This document shows positions 36,476 through 44,691 of a DNA stretch of 64,000 bases, piece after piece. The notes under the pieces were generated by a model, which was given only the letters and a program-made list of their open reading frames with translations, was not told where the DNA came from and made no database searches. Source of the stretch: Ilumatobacter coccineus YM16-304 (GTDB taxonomy: Bacteria > Actinomycetota > Acidimicrobiia > Acidimicrobiales > Ilumatobacteraceae); contig NC_020520.1 of the NCBI RefSeq assembly GCF_000348785.1, positions 4,278,001 through 4,342,000 of the forward strand, in the 5' to 3' direction. The number at the start of each line of letters is the position of its first letter. Within the stretch, counting starts at the first letter, position 1. The position numbers and the translations under genes are program-made.

Positions 36476-37783
36476 TCACGATGCGGCGGCCAACGCCTCG
36501 GCGAGCGCAGCGACGACGATGCCGTGGTCGCCCGGCTCGACAGCACGGAGGTCGAGGAAGGTCTGTTGGTCGCGGGAGCGGGCGATGACGGGCGTGCTGT
36601 ACCGGCGCAGCGAGCGCAGATGGTCGCCGTCGACGACGAGCCCGACCGACGGCATCGTGACGCCGGGCGCCGAGCCGGCTCCGGGCAGTGCCGCCATCGG
36701 CTCGATGCGAACGTTCGACACGTCGATGCCTCGCTCGGCCAGCATCGCGACGATCGATTCGGCGTCGGCTTGCAGCGACGCGGGCGACCGGTCGACCATG
36801 CGCCAGAACGCGATGTCGGTCGCGGCCCGCTTGTCGAGATAGGTCAGCGCGGTGTCTTGCAGCGCACGCAGCACGAGACCGCCAGGGCGGAGCGCTCGGG
36901 CCAGCGGATGGCGTTTGCACCGTCCGACCAGTTCGGCTGATCCGGCGATGATCCCGGCCTGTGGGCCGCCGAGGAGTTTGTCGCCCGAGAACGTGATGAT
37001 GTCGGCGCCGTCGGCGATCGCCTGCACCGCTGCGGGTTCCCCGGCGAGCCATGCCGGCGGCGCACCGTTGAGCCAGGGAACGTTCGCATCGAGCAACCCA
37101 CTGCCGATGTCGGCCATGACCGGAACGTCGAGCGTCGCCAGCTCGGCGATCGTGGTCTCCTCGACGAAGCCGTCGACGCGGTAGTTGCTCGGATGGACCT
37201 TCATCACCATGGCCACGTCGGTGTCGGCCCGGGCGATCGCCTGCTCGTAGTCGGAGCGCCGCGTGCGGTTGGTGGTGCCGACGTCGACGAGCCGGCAGCC
37301 CGACTGAGCCATCACCTCGGGCACGCGGAACGATCCGCCGATCTCGACGCTCTCGCCCCGACTCACCGGCACGTCGCGGCCGGCCGCGAGCGCCGCGAGC
37401 ACGAGGAGTACGGCGGCGGCGTTGTTGTTGACCACCATCGCATCTTCCGCACCACAGAGCTTGGCGAAGAGCTGTCCGACGGCGGTCTGGCGCGAACCTC
37501 GCTCGCCGGTCGACAGGTCGAACTCGACCGTTTGCGCGTGCGCCGACTGCCGGTGAGCGAGCGGCGCCCTGCCGAGGTTGGTGTGCAGCAGCACGCCGGT
37601 GGCGTTGACCACGTCGGTGAGCAGCGAACGGCTGAATGCGTCGGCTCTCGCCGGAGCGCTGTCGACGTCGCCGGCATCGATGGCGGCTCGGGCGATCTCG
37701 ACCAGGATCGGGTGGGGCAGCCCCGTCGTCTTCAACGACCGAGCGAGCGTGTCCACCGACGGTGGACGTTGCGGGGCGGTCAT
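36476..37783 (-). CDS. selA: L-seryl-tRNA(Sec) selenium transferase SelA
   Basis: 435 residues, PLP enzyme turning Ser-tRNA(Sec) into Sec-tRNA(Sec). It shows 'NATGVLLHTNLGRAPL', 'VNNNAAAVLLVLAALA', 'EIGGSFRVPEVMAQSG' and the PLP-lysine motif 'ITFSGDKLLGGPQAGII'. It is the first gene of selA-selB. selD (selenophosphate synthase) and selC (tRNA-Sec) are not found in the window. It is divergent from dut with 43 bp between start codons. Confidence 0.96.
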   Translation of the reverse strand: MTAPQRPPSVDTLARSLKTTGLPHPILVEIARAAIDAGDVDSAPARADAFSRSLLTDVVNATGVLLHTNLGRAPLAHRQSAHAQTVEFDLSTGERGSRQTAVGQLFAKLCGAEDAMVVNNNAAAVLLVLAALAAGRDVPVSRGESVEIGGSFRVPEVMAQSGCRLVDVGTTNRTRRSDYEQAIARADTDVAMVMKVHPSNYRVDGFVEETTIAELATLDVPVMADIGSGLLDANVPWLNGAPPAWLAGEPAAVQAIADGADIITFSGDKLLGGPQAGIIAGSAELVGRCKRHPLARALRPGGLVLRALQDTALTYLDKRAATDIAFWRMVDRSPASLQADAESIVAMLAERGIDVSNVRIEPMAALPGAGSAPGVTMPSVGLVVDGDHLRSLRRYSTPVIARSRDQQTFLDLRAVEPGDHGIVVAALAEALAAAS

Positions 37784-37826
37784 GGCTGTTCCCGCTTCGT
37801 CATCACGTCAGCCTACGATCGCCGGC

Positions 37827-38264
37827 GTGAGCTTGCCGATTCCCATTGTCCGACTCGATGCCGATCTGCCGCTGCCCGCGTACGCCCACGAGGGTGATGC
37901 CGGGCTCGACCTGTACGCACGCGACGACATGCTGCTGGCTGCAGGCGGAGGTCGCGGTCTGGTGGCGACGGGCATCTCGATCGCGATCCCGGTCGGCTAC
38001 GGCGGCTTCGTGCTCCCTCGGAGCGGCATGGCGCTGAAGCGCGGCATCAGTGTGGTCAACGCGCCGGGTCTGATCGATGCGGCCTACCGCGGTGAGATCA
38101 AGGTGATCCTCCTCAACACCGACCCGACCAGCGACTACCAGGTCAGCCGCGGCGACCGCATCGCGCAGCTCGTGATCCAACAGGTGGCCCAGGTCGAGTG
38201 GCAGGTGACCGACGATCTCGACGGAGCAGACCGCGGCGGCGGCTTCGGCCACTCCGGCCGCTGA
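37827..38264 (+). CDS. dut: dUTP diphosphatase Dut
   Basis: 145 residues, trimeric dUTPase that removes dUTP and yields dUMP. Motif 1 is 'AHEGDAGLDLYA', motif 2 'PRSGMALK', motif 3 'GLIDAAYRGEIKVILLN', motif 4 'RGDRIAQLVI' and motif 5 'GGGFGHSGR'; all are present. The GTG at 37827 follows a TACGAT -10-like box by 7 nt. The stop codon lies in the first unit of the 36-bp repeat array. Confidence 0.95.
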   Translation: MSLPIPIVRLDADLPLPAYAHEGDAGLDLYARDDMLLAAGGGRGLVATGISIAIPVGYGGFVLPRSGMALKRGISVVNAPGLIDAAYRGEIKVILLNTDPTSDYQVSRGDRIAQLVIQQVAQVEWQVTDDLDGADRGGGFGHSGR

Positions 38265-38514
38265 CCCCCACGCGACCACATCGAGCCTGGCCAAAAATCA
38301 CCCCCACACGACCACATCGAGCCTGGGCAGAAATCACCCCCACGCGACCACATCGAGCCTGGGCAAAAATCACCCCCACGCGACCACATCGAGCCTGGCC
38401 AACAATCACCCCCACGCGACCACATCGAGCCTGGCCAACAATCACCCCCACGCGACCACATTTGGCCTGGGCAAAAATCACCCCCACGCGACCACATCGA
38501 GCCTGGGCAGAAAT
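38263..38514. repeat. Seven-copy 36-bp tandem repeat (minisatellite) after dut
   Basis: Units begin at 38263, 38299, 38335, 38371, 38407, 38443 and 38479; each starts CACCCCCACGCGACCACATC (first unit with G) and continues GAGCCTGGCCAAAAAT with small substitutions. The first unit overlaps the dut stop. Because 36 is a multiple of three, frames on both strands stay open and give 12-residue repeats, but none has coding support. It fills the gap to the NUDIX gene. Confidence 0.95.
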
Positions 38515-38547
38515 CACCCTGAGCGGCGGACGGCGTCGTCGGCGCTC

Positions 38548-39315
38548 TCAACCCCAGGCGAAGACGGGTTGCTCGAAGTCGGCGACTCGGCTGTCGATGC
38601 TCGGGCGGCCGTCGATGCAGAGCCAGCGGAACTGCACCAGCACTGCCCCGGTCGGCGCGTGGATCAGATCACCGCCGAGCGGGACCTGGACGACCGGCCG
38701 ATCGCTCTCCGGGATGTCGACGAAGCGAGGCGAGTCGGGCCGGGCGAGCTGATGGAGACCGACGCGGTACGCGGCGAGCACCTCGTCAGGGCTCGGAGCC
38801 AACGTCACGTCGGCGCCGCCCCACACCACGACCGGCGTCATGACGTAACCCGACCGGGTCGCATAGTCGTCGAGCAGACCGAGCACGTGCGACTCGTCGA
38901 ACAACACGCCGACCTCCTCGTGTGTCTCGCGGAGCGCAGCACCGACCGGAGACTCGCCCGCATCGAGGCGACCGCCGGGCAACGCCCACTGACCCGCGTG
39001 CTTGTTCAGGCGGGAGCTTCGGCGGCACAGCACGAACGATGCGCCGCCCGACACGTCGACCATGCGTCCGTGCAACGAGTCGTCGACGCCCGGTTCGTAG
39101 CCGGGGATCACCCGCATGTCGGCGTCGTCGAACGGATGCGGATCGGTGCGGTCGCTGCCCGCCGTGGAATCGACCACCACGATCGCCACCGCGGCGTGAC
39201 GCCGCCCGTCGAGCGGCAGTTCGATGCGGTCGTGCGCCGAGAGTCGATCGGCCACCGACGTGCGCAGCCCGTCGGTCAGTTCGATCGGAGTGAGCGCAGC
39301 GGGATCGATCGACAT
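38548..39315 (-). CDS. NUDIX hydrolase, CoA pyrophosphatase-like
   Basis: 255 residues. The complete NUDIX box is G-x5-E-x7-RET-HEE-V-G in 'GGRLDAGESPVGAALRETHE'. It is preceded by 'LNKHAGQWALPGGRLD', a variant of the CoA-diphosphatase entry motif with His and Gln. An N-terminal ~90-residue part precedes it. It hydrolyses a nucleoside diphosphate-X substrate; CoA or an acyl-CoA is the best guess. The ATG at 39315 was chosen; the upstream frame opposes the next gene. Confidence 0.88.
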   Translation of the reverse strand: MSIDPAALTPIELTDGLRTSVADRLSAHDRIELPLDGRRHAAVAIVVVDSTAGSDRTDPHPFDDADMRVIPGYEPGVDDSLHGRMVDVSGGASFVLCRRSSRLNKHAGQWALPGGRLDAGESPVGAALRETHEEVGVLFDESHVLGLLDDYATRSGYVMTPVVVWGGADVTLAPSPDEVLAAYRVGLHQLARPDSPRFVDIPESDRPVVQVPLGGDLIHAPTGAVLVQFRWLCIDGRPSIDSRVADFEQPVFAWG

Positions 39316-39371
39316 GTGAACAGTCTCGTCCCCGCGGCGCCGGCCACGCGAACCGTTGTACCGTCGGCTTC

Positions 39372-39866
39372 GTGGCTCGAATACGACTGCACAACGACGA
39401 CCTCGGGTACGAGACGAACTGTTTCGTGTGCGAACCCACGAACGATTCCGGCCTGCGCATCCCGTTCTTCCACGACACCGAGGCATCGCTCGTGACCGCC
39501 GAGTTCACCCTCGGCACGGCGTTCTCCGGAGCGCCGACGATGCTGCACGGCGGCGTCACCCTCGCTGTGCTCGACGAGGCGATGGCCTGGGCGTGCATCG
39601 CGATCGCACGACAGTGGGCGGTCACGTCCGAGACGTCGACTCGGTTTCATCGCGCCGTCCACGTCGACAAACCGCACATCGTCGAAGCCGAGGTCGCCGA
39701 GCAGACCGACAGCGAGATCGTCGCCGTGGGGCGCGTGCTCGACGTTCGAGGTGTCGTCCGTGCCGAGGCCCGAGCGACCTACACCGCACTCGGTGAAGCG
39801 CAGATCAAGCGCGCCGTGGGACTCGCCGACGACGCCGAACTCGACTCGTCGATGCGTCTCGACTGA
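39372..39866 (+). CDS. Hotdog-fold thioesterase (PaaI-like)
   Basis: 164 residues, GTG start. The hotdog core is 'SGAPTMLHGGVTLAVLDEAMAW' with the HGG and acidic helix residues. 'TSETSTRFHRAVHVDKPHIVEAEV' and 'ARATYTAL' follow. The 'CFVC...SGLRIPFF' N-terminus carries two Cys, as in PaaI-related single-domain thioesterases. It probably hydrolyses acyl-CoA; the natural substrate is unknown. Its stop touches that of the convergent lipoprotein gene (TGATCA). Confidence 0.85.
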   Translation: MARIRLHNDDLGYETNCFVCEPTNDSGLRIPFFHDTEASLVTAEFTLGTAFSGAPTMLHGGVTLAVLDEAMAWACIAIARQWAVTSETSTRFHRAVHVDKPHIVEAEVAEQTDSEIVAVGRVLDVRGVVRAEARATYTALGEAQIKRAVGLADDAELDSSMRLD

Positions 39867-40988
39867 TCAGTTGCCGGCGACGGCGTCGTCGAAGATGGTG
39901 AGGAAGTCGTCGGTGAAGTCGGGGAAGTCGCCGGCCGGAACGACGACGTCGATGCTCGGATCGAGGTCGTAGTCCATCAGCATCGTCATCTCGAAGGTCG
40001 AGTCGGCGAGCATGTCGGAACCGGCGAGATCGGCGTCGGACATGCCCGATTCGGCGAGGATCGCAGGGAGTTCGGCGAACAGCACCGACATGTCGATGTC
40101 GAACCGCAGGGTGTCGATGGCACCCTCGGCGAGCGTGATCGCCACGTCGACGTCCATCGACTCGAACACGTCGAGCATCGCTTGCGCCACGTCGGTGCCG
40201 CCGAGTTGCTCGAACGTGGCATCCATGCCGCCGAGCATCGCCGACGGGTCCTGCCCGAACGCACGCGAGTAGTCGAGGAACCCGATCGTGCCGGAGAACG
40301 CGTCGTCGGTGCCTTCGATCGCGCCCGAAGCGACGAGCGTCTCGTTCAGGACCTGAGCCATCTCGACCGGGTCGGGGGCCGCCTGCCCGGCCAGCGTCGA
40401 AGTGATCTCGGGGCCGCCGAGACCATCACCGAGCCGGCTCACGTCGACGGTGAACACGTCGGCCGGTAGGCCGGCTGCACCGGGCGTCTGAGCCAGGATC
40501 GCACCGAAGCCGCCCATGTCCATCGTCATGATCGAGCCGTCGAGCCATGTCTCCATCGACAGGTCACCGCCGAGCAGGGTGGTCGCGTCGACGCCTCCGC
40601 CGGCGCCCGACGATTCGAGGATCGCACTCATCATCGGCGCCATGTCGACGAGCGTGTGCTGCTGTCCTTCGGCGTCGGACTCGATGAAGATCATCGCGTT
40701 GGCCGGGTCGGCCGGGAAGCTGATCGTCTGTCCGAGCGCACCCATGTCCATGGTCATCCCCATGGCGAGTTCGGCGCGGTACGCGTTCGCTCCGGCCGTC
40801 TGCTCGAACGCGAGCGACAGCGCCGACACGCCGAGCGCTTCGGCCGACTCGGTGAGTTCGTCGGCATCGAGCAGCGTGTCGTCGACGACGGGTTCGGGAA
40901 CGTCGACGCCCTCGGCGTCGTCGGATCCCGATCCGCAGGCCGAGACGAGCAGGGCCGAGGTACCGATGACAGCAAGCGCGCGCTTCAT
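39867..40988 (-). CDS. Secreted lipoprotein, LppX/LprG-like fold possible
   Basis: 373 residues. A signal peptide with lipobox 'LLVSAC' gives Cys near residue 18 ('MKRALAVIGTSALLVSAC'). The mature part is acidic and Met-rich, with alternating beta stretches ('YRAELAMGMTMDMG', 'FEMTMLMDYDLD'). It resembles mycobacterial lipid-carrier lipoproteins only loosely, so the fold is a guess. The ATG at 40988 was preferred over a GTG three codons earlier. Confidence 0.75.
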   Translation of the reverse strand: MKRALAVIGTSALLVSACGSGSDDAEGVDVPEPVVDDTLLDADELTESAEALGVSALSLAFEQTAGANAYRAELAMGMTMDMGALGQTISFPADPANAMIFIESDAEGQQHTLVDMAPMMSAILESSGAGGGVDATTLLGGDLSMETWLDGSIMTMDMGGFGAILAQTPGAAGLPADVFTVDVSRLGDGLGGPEITSTLAGQAAPDPVEMAQVLNETLVASGAIEGTDDAFSGTIGFLDYSRAFGQDPSAMLGGMDATFEQLGGTDVAQAMLDVFESMDVDVAITLAEGAIDTLRFDIDMSVLFAELPAILAESGMSDADLAGSDMLADSTFEMTMLMDYDLDPSIDVVVPAGDFPDFTDDFLTIFDDAVAGN

Positions 40989-41036
40989 CCCACCCACGCT
41001 ACGTGGCCCGGACCGGTGAACGCTGTCAAGCGTTCG

Positions 41037-42755
41037 TCAACCTCGGTAACCGCTGGTGATGGGCATGCGGCGGTCTTTGCCGAACGCCTTGCGACTCACG
41101 CGTACGCCAGGGGGACACTGACGGCGCTTGTATTCGGCGACGTCGACGAGCCGCGTGACCCGTCGCACTATGGCCTCGTCGTGACCGAGTTCGATGATCT
41201 CGCCTGCCGTGCGGTCGTCTTCGACGTACAGCTCGAGGATCGGATCGAGCACCTCGTAGGGCGGGAGGCTGTCGTCGTCGCGCTGGTCTGGGCGGAGCTC
41301 GGCCGACGGTGGCTTGGTGATGACGTTCTCGGGGATGATCTCGCGACCTTCACGCTGGTTGACGTAGCGACACAGGTCGTACACGCGGGTCTTGAGCACG
41401 TCTTTGATGGCGGCGTAGCCCCCCACCGAGTCGCCGTAAATGGTGAAGTAGCCGACGGCGACCTCGCTCTTGTTGCCGGTGGTGAGCACCATCCAGCCGA
41501 ACTCGTTCGACAGCGCCATCAGCAGTTGGCCTCGGCAGCGCGACTGGATGTTCTCGTAGGTGAGGCCCGGCTCGCGGCCCTCGAACGACGGTTCGAGCAT
41601 GTCGATGTAGGCGCTGAACGCCGGTTCGATCGAGATGGTGCGGAAGTCGATGTCGAGCGCTTCGGCGAGCAACTGTGCGTCGGACTTCGAGTGATCGGAC
41701 GAGTATCGCGACGGCATCGAGACACCGTGGACGTGTTCGGCGCCGAGGGCGTCGACGGCGATGGCGGCGATGATCGACGAGTCGATGCCGCCCGAGAGGC
41801 CGATCACCACGTCGGAGAAGCCGTTCTTGCGGCAGTAGTCACGGGTGCCGAGCACGAGCGCGTCGTACAGCTCACGGTCGGCGTCGAGCGGTTCGGCGAC
41901 CGGCGAGGCGAGCGCAAAGTCGTTCGTGACCGGTGCGGCCGACACCTCGACGGTCGGCAGCATTTCGCCGGTGGCGCGACCACGCGGGTCGAGCAGGCGC
42001 TTGCGGTAGACGGGTGGCACCGGCACGTCGACGATCATCAGTTCTTCCTCGAACTGACACGCACGCCCGAGCAGGGTGCCCTCGTGGTCGAACGCGAGCG
42101 ATCCTCCGTCGAAGACGAGTTCGTCCTGACCGCCGACCTGGTTGACGTAGACGACGGCGCAGTGCGAGTCGGCGGCGCGCGTGGCGAGCATCCGTTCGCG
42201 TCGCTCACCCTTGTTGATCGAGTACGGAGAACCGTTGATGTTGATGTTGACCTCGGCACCCGCTGCGGCCTGCGTGGCGACCGGCCCGGAGGCGCTCCAG
42301 ATGTCTTCGCAGATCGAGATGCCGACCTTGACGCCACCGATCACGTACAGCTCGAGCGGGTCGGTCTCGTCGCCGGGCGTGAAGTAGCGCTGCTCGTCGA
42401 ACACGGTGTTGTTCGGAAGCAGGCGTTTGCGATAGGTGCCGAGCACCTCGCCGCCGGCACAGACCGCTGCCGCGTTGTAGATGTCGCGATCCTGGTCGAC
42501 GAACCCGATGACCGCGGCACAGCGTCGGGTGCGGGCGGCGAACTTGCCGAGCATCTCGAGGTTGTCGTCGACGAAGCCCGGCTTGAGCACGAGGTCTTCG
42601 GGCGGGTAGCCCGTGGTCGACAGCTCGGGGAACGCCACGATGTCGCAGCCCGCTGCTTCGGCTTCGTCGTAGGCGTCGCTGAGCTTGCGGAGGTTGCCGT
42701 CGAGGTCGCCCACCGTCGGGTTCAGCTGGGCCAGGGCGATACGCAACACGGTCAC
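41037..42755 (-). CDS. nadE: Glutamine-dependent NAD+ synthetase NadE
   Basis: 572 residues. The N-terminal nitrilase-type glutaminase has its catalytic Glu at E44 ('FPELSTTGYPP'), Lys in 'YRKRLLPN' and Cys in 'ISICEDIW'. The C-terminal synthetase has the ATP P-loop 'GLSGGIDSSIIAAI' and 'TTGNKSEVAVGYFTIYGD'. It amidates deamido-NAD using glutamine. The gene stands alone; about 90 bp, including the palindrome at 42810, separate it from the ABC exporter genes. Confidence 0.96.
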   Translation of the reverse strand: MTVLRIALAQLNPTVGDLDGNLRKLSDAYDEAEAAGCDIVAFPELSTTGYPPEDLVLKPGFVDDNLEMLGKFAARTRRCAAVIGFVDQDRDIYNAAAVCAGGEVLGTYRKRLLPNNTVFDEQRYFTPGDETDPLELYVIGGVKVGISICEDIWSASGPVATQAAAGAEVNININGSPYSINKGERRERMLATRAADSHCAVVYVNQVGGQDELVFDGGSLAFDHEGTLLGRACQFEEELMIVDVPVPPVYRKRLLDPRGRATGEMLPTVEVSAAPVTNDFALASPVAEPLDADRELYDALVLGTRDYCRKNGFSDVVIGLSGGIDSSIIAAIAVDALGAEHVHGVSMPSRYSSDHSKSDAQLLAEALDIDFRTISIEPAFSAYIDMLEPSFEGREPGLTYENIQSRCRGQLLMALSNEFGWMVLTTGNKSEVAVGYFTIYGDSVGGYAAIKDVLKTRVYDLCRYVNQREGREIIPENVITKPPSAELRPDQRDDDSLPPYEVLDPILELYVEDDRTAGEIIELGHDEAIVRRVTRLVDVAEYKRRQCPPGVRVSRKAFGKDRRMPITSGYRG

Positions 42756-42809
42756 CCCAGTAGGTTACGTCGGCCCGTCCGTCCCGGCGACGAGTGCGCC
42801 GACGCAGAA

Positions 42810-42842
42810 CCGGACGCTTTGTCTCTGAGACAAACCGTCCGG
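42810..42842. repeat. Dispersed 33-bp palindromic element, copy 2
   Basis: The 16-nt arms CCGGACGCTTTGTCTC and GAGACAAACCGTCCGG flank T42826 and pair with one mismatch. It shares 28 nearly identical bases with the element at 30168-30200. It lies just past the ABC ATPase stop (42846), where it would terminate that operon, and about 55 bp upstream of nadE. Confidence 0.85.
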
Positions 42843-42845
42843 GTG

Positions 42846-43538
42846 TCAGGCGTCGAGTCGGCCGTCGGTGATGTAGACGCTGCGATCGCAGAAGTGTGTG
42901 ATCCGTTCGTCGTGCGTCACGACGATGGCTGCGGTGCCTCGCGACTTCATCTCGTTGCGGATGAGTTCCATCACCTGCTCGCCCAGCTTGGTGTCGAGCG
43001 CCGAGGTCGGCTCGTCGAACAACACCAGCGACGGATCGTTCATGAGCGCGCGGCCGATCGCGACGCGCTGACGCTGACCGCCGGAGAGTTGCGACGGCAG
43101 GTTCTTGGCCCGATCACCCAAGCCGAGTTCTTCGAGCAACTGATCGGCCCGCTCCTTGGCCGCCGCACCGGTGCGCTTGCCGAGCTCGTCGACGACGAGC
43201 AGGTTCTCACGAGCGTTGAGGAACGGAACCAGGTTGACCGACTGGAACACGAAGCCGACCTTGTCTTGTCGGAACGCGGTGAGTTCCTTCGCGCTGTGGT
43301 CGGAGATGTCCTCGCCGCCGACGACGATGGTGCCCGACGTGGCCGAGAGGATGCCGCCGGCGATCGAGCAGAGCGTGGTCTTGCCCGAGCCCGACGGGCC
43401 GACGAGCGCCACGATCTCGTCGCTGCCGAGCGTGAGGCTGGCGTGGTCGAGCGCGACGACCTCGGAGCCGTCGCCCATCTTGTAGACCTTGCGGACATCG
43501 GTCATCTCGAGCGCGGTGGTGACGGACGTGGTCGTCAT
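42846..43538 (-). CDS. ABC transporter ATPase (LolD/MacB type)
   Basis: 230 residues. Walker A 'GPSGSGKTTL' is at about 46-55, the Q-loop in 'VGFVFQSVNLVPF', signature 'LSGGQRQRVAIGRAL', Walker B 'LVLFDEPTSALD' and H-loop 'VVTHD'. The ATG at 43538 begins 'MTTTSVTTALEMTDVRKVY'. It partners the two FtsX-type permeases upstream in the operon, as in lipoprotein or peptide exporters. Confidence 0.95.
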   Translation of the reverse strand: MTTTSVTTALEMTDVRKVYKMGDGSEVVALDHASLTLGSDEIVALVGPSGSGKTTLCSIAGGILSATSGTIVVGGEDISDHSAKELTAFRQDKVGFVFQSVNLVPFLNARENLLVVDELGKRTGAAAKERADQLLEELGLGDRAKNLPSQLSGGQRQRVAIGRALMNDPSLVLFDEPTSALDTKLGEQVMELIRNEMKSRGTAAIVVTHDERITHFCDRSVYITDGRLDA

Positions 43539-43587
43539 GCAGGTACTCCGTTCGGGCAGGAGAGTCGGGGAAGAGAGGGCGATCGAG

Positions 43588-44691
43588 TCACGACGTGGTG
43601 CCGATCGCCGAGGCGGGGTCGATGCGAAGCACTCGCCGGAGCGAGAACGAACAGCCGAGGATCGCCGCCACCACGAGCAGCACGGTGCTGGTGACGATGC
43701 GCGTCGGTGTGACGAGCAGCGGGATCGACCCGGGCGGCAGCAGTAGGTCGAGCACGATGACGAGCGCGCCGGCGATCGATGCCGCGATCGCGGTGAGCAC
43801 GACCGCTTGCACGACGAGCCCCGCGAAGATCGTCGACGACCTCGCCCCGAGCGCTTTGAGCACGCCGTACAGGCTGGTGCGCTCGACGGTGAGCAACGCG
43901 AAGAACAGCCCGATGACGACGAGCGCGATCGCCACGGTGACGCCGATGATCTGGTTGAACGTCGAGGTCTGCTCCGACACGCCCGGGATCGCGTCGATCG
44001 CCGCCGACACCGTGAACGACTCGGTGCCACCGTCGGTCGCAGCGTCGATCGCCGCCGGCAGATCGGAACCCGACCCGCGCACCACGAGCGCTTGGAACAC
44101 GTCGTCGCCGAGACGAGCGTCGGGACGGTTCTCGCTCAACACCTCACGCCACGTCGTCGGCGACGCCCACAGGCTCCCCTGGCCGTTGAAGCTGATGTCG
44201 CTGACGAAACCGACGATCTCGATCTTCGACCGTGCAGGTCCGAGTTCGATGATCATCCCGACCTCGACGCCGTCGGCTTCGAGCACGTCGTCGGCCCACG
44301 CCTGCCCATCGGGCGGCGGCTCGGGAACCCCGTCGGGAGCGAGCTCGTAGCCGAACAACGCGACACCGGCGAGATCGCGCGGCCCCTTGCCCGGAACGCG
44401 TGCCCCGAGCTGAACGTTGCCGATGCCGCCGACCTCGGTGACCCCCTCGACCGCTTCGACCTGCGCGCGTACATCCGGGTCGATACGGCTCCGGACGAAC
44501 GAGGCCTGGGCGGTGTCGGAGTACACGATCGAGTCGGCGTCCTGCGCTCGGATGGCCCCCGTCGACGAGGCGATCAGCCCGTCGAGCAGCCCGCCGAGGA
44601 ACATCAGCAGGATGGCGATCAGGGTGAGGATCAGCGTCGCCGCGGCGAACCGACCCGGTTGGCGACGGAGTTCGAGAAGCGCGAGTTTCAC
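43588..44691 (-). CDS. FtsX-type ABC permease
   Basis: 367 residues. One N-terminal helix (about 15-38) is followed by an extracytoplasmic domain of ~200 residues with 'ALFGYELAPDG', then three C-terminal helices with 'LFFALLTVERTSLYGVLKALGARSSTIFAGLVVQ', the FtsX coupling region. It starts 4 bp inside the preceding permease gene and is 49 bp from the ATPase. A mechanotransmission role (MacB-like) is inferred. Confidence 0.92.
   Translation of the reverse strand: MKLALLELRRQPGRFAAATLILTLIAILLMFLGGLLDGLIASSTGAIRAQDADSIVYSDTAQASFVRSRIDPDVRAQVEAVEGVTEVGGIGNVQLGARVPGKGPRDLAGVALFGYELAPDGVPEPPPDGQAWADDVLEADGVEVGMIIELGPARSKIEIVGFVSDISFNGQGSLWASPTTWREVLSENRPDARLGDDVFQALVVRGSGSDLPAAIDAATDGGTESFTVSAAIDAIPGVSEQTSTFNQIIGVTVAIALVVIGLFFALLTVERTSLYGVLKALGARSSTIFAGLVVQAVVLTAIAASIAGALVIVLDLLLPPGSIPLLVTPTRIVTSTVLLVVAAILGCSFSLRRVLRIDPASAIGTTS

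Noticed and set aside
34726-37826. tRNA-Sec gene (selC) beside selA-selB
   Set aside because: The gaps of 21, 10 and 43 bp are too short for a tRNA of about 95 nt, and no UCA-anticodon cloverleaf is visible elsewhere in the window.
38135-38551. Minus-strand open frame encoding repeated 12-residue units with Cys, Met and Trp
   Set aside because: It exists only because the 36-bp repeat is a multiple of three. Other frames are equally open, it runs antisense into dut, and there is no ribosome-binding site.
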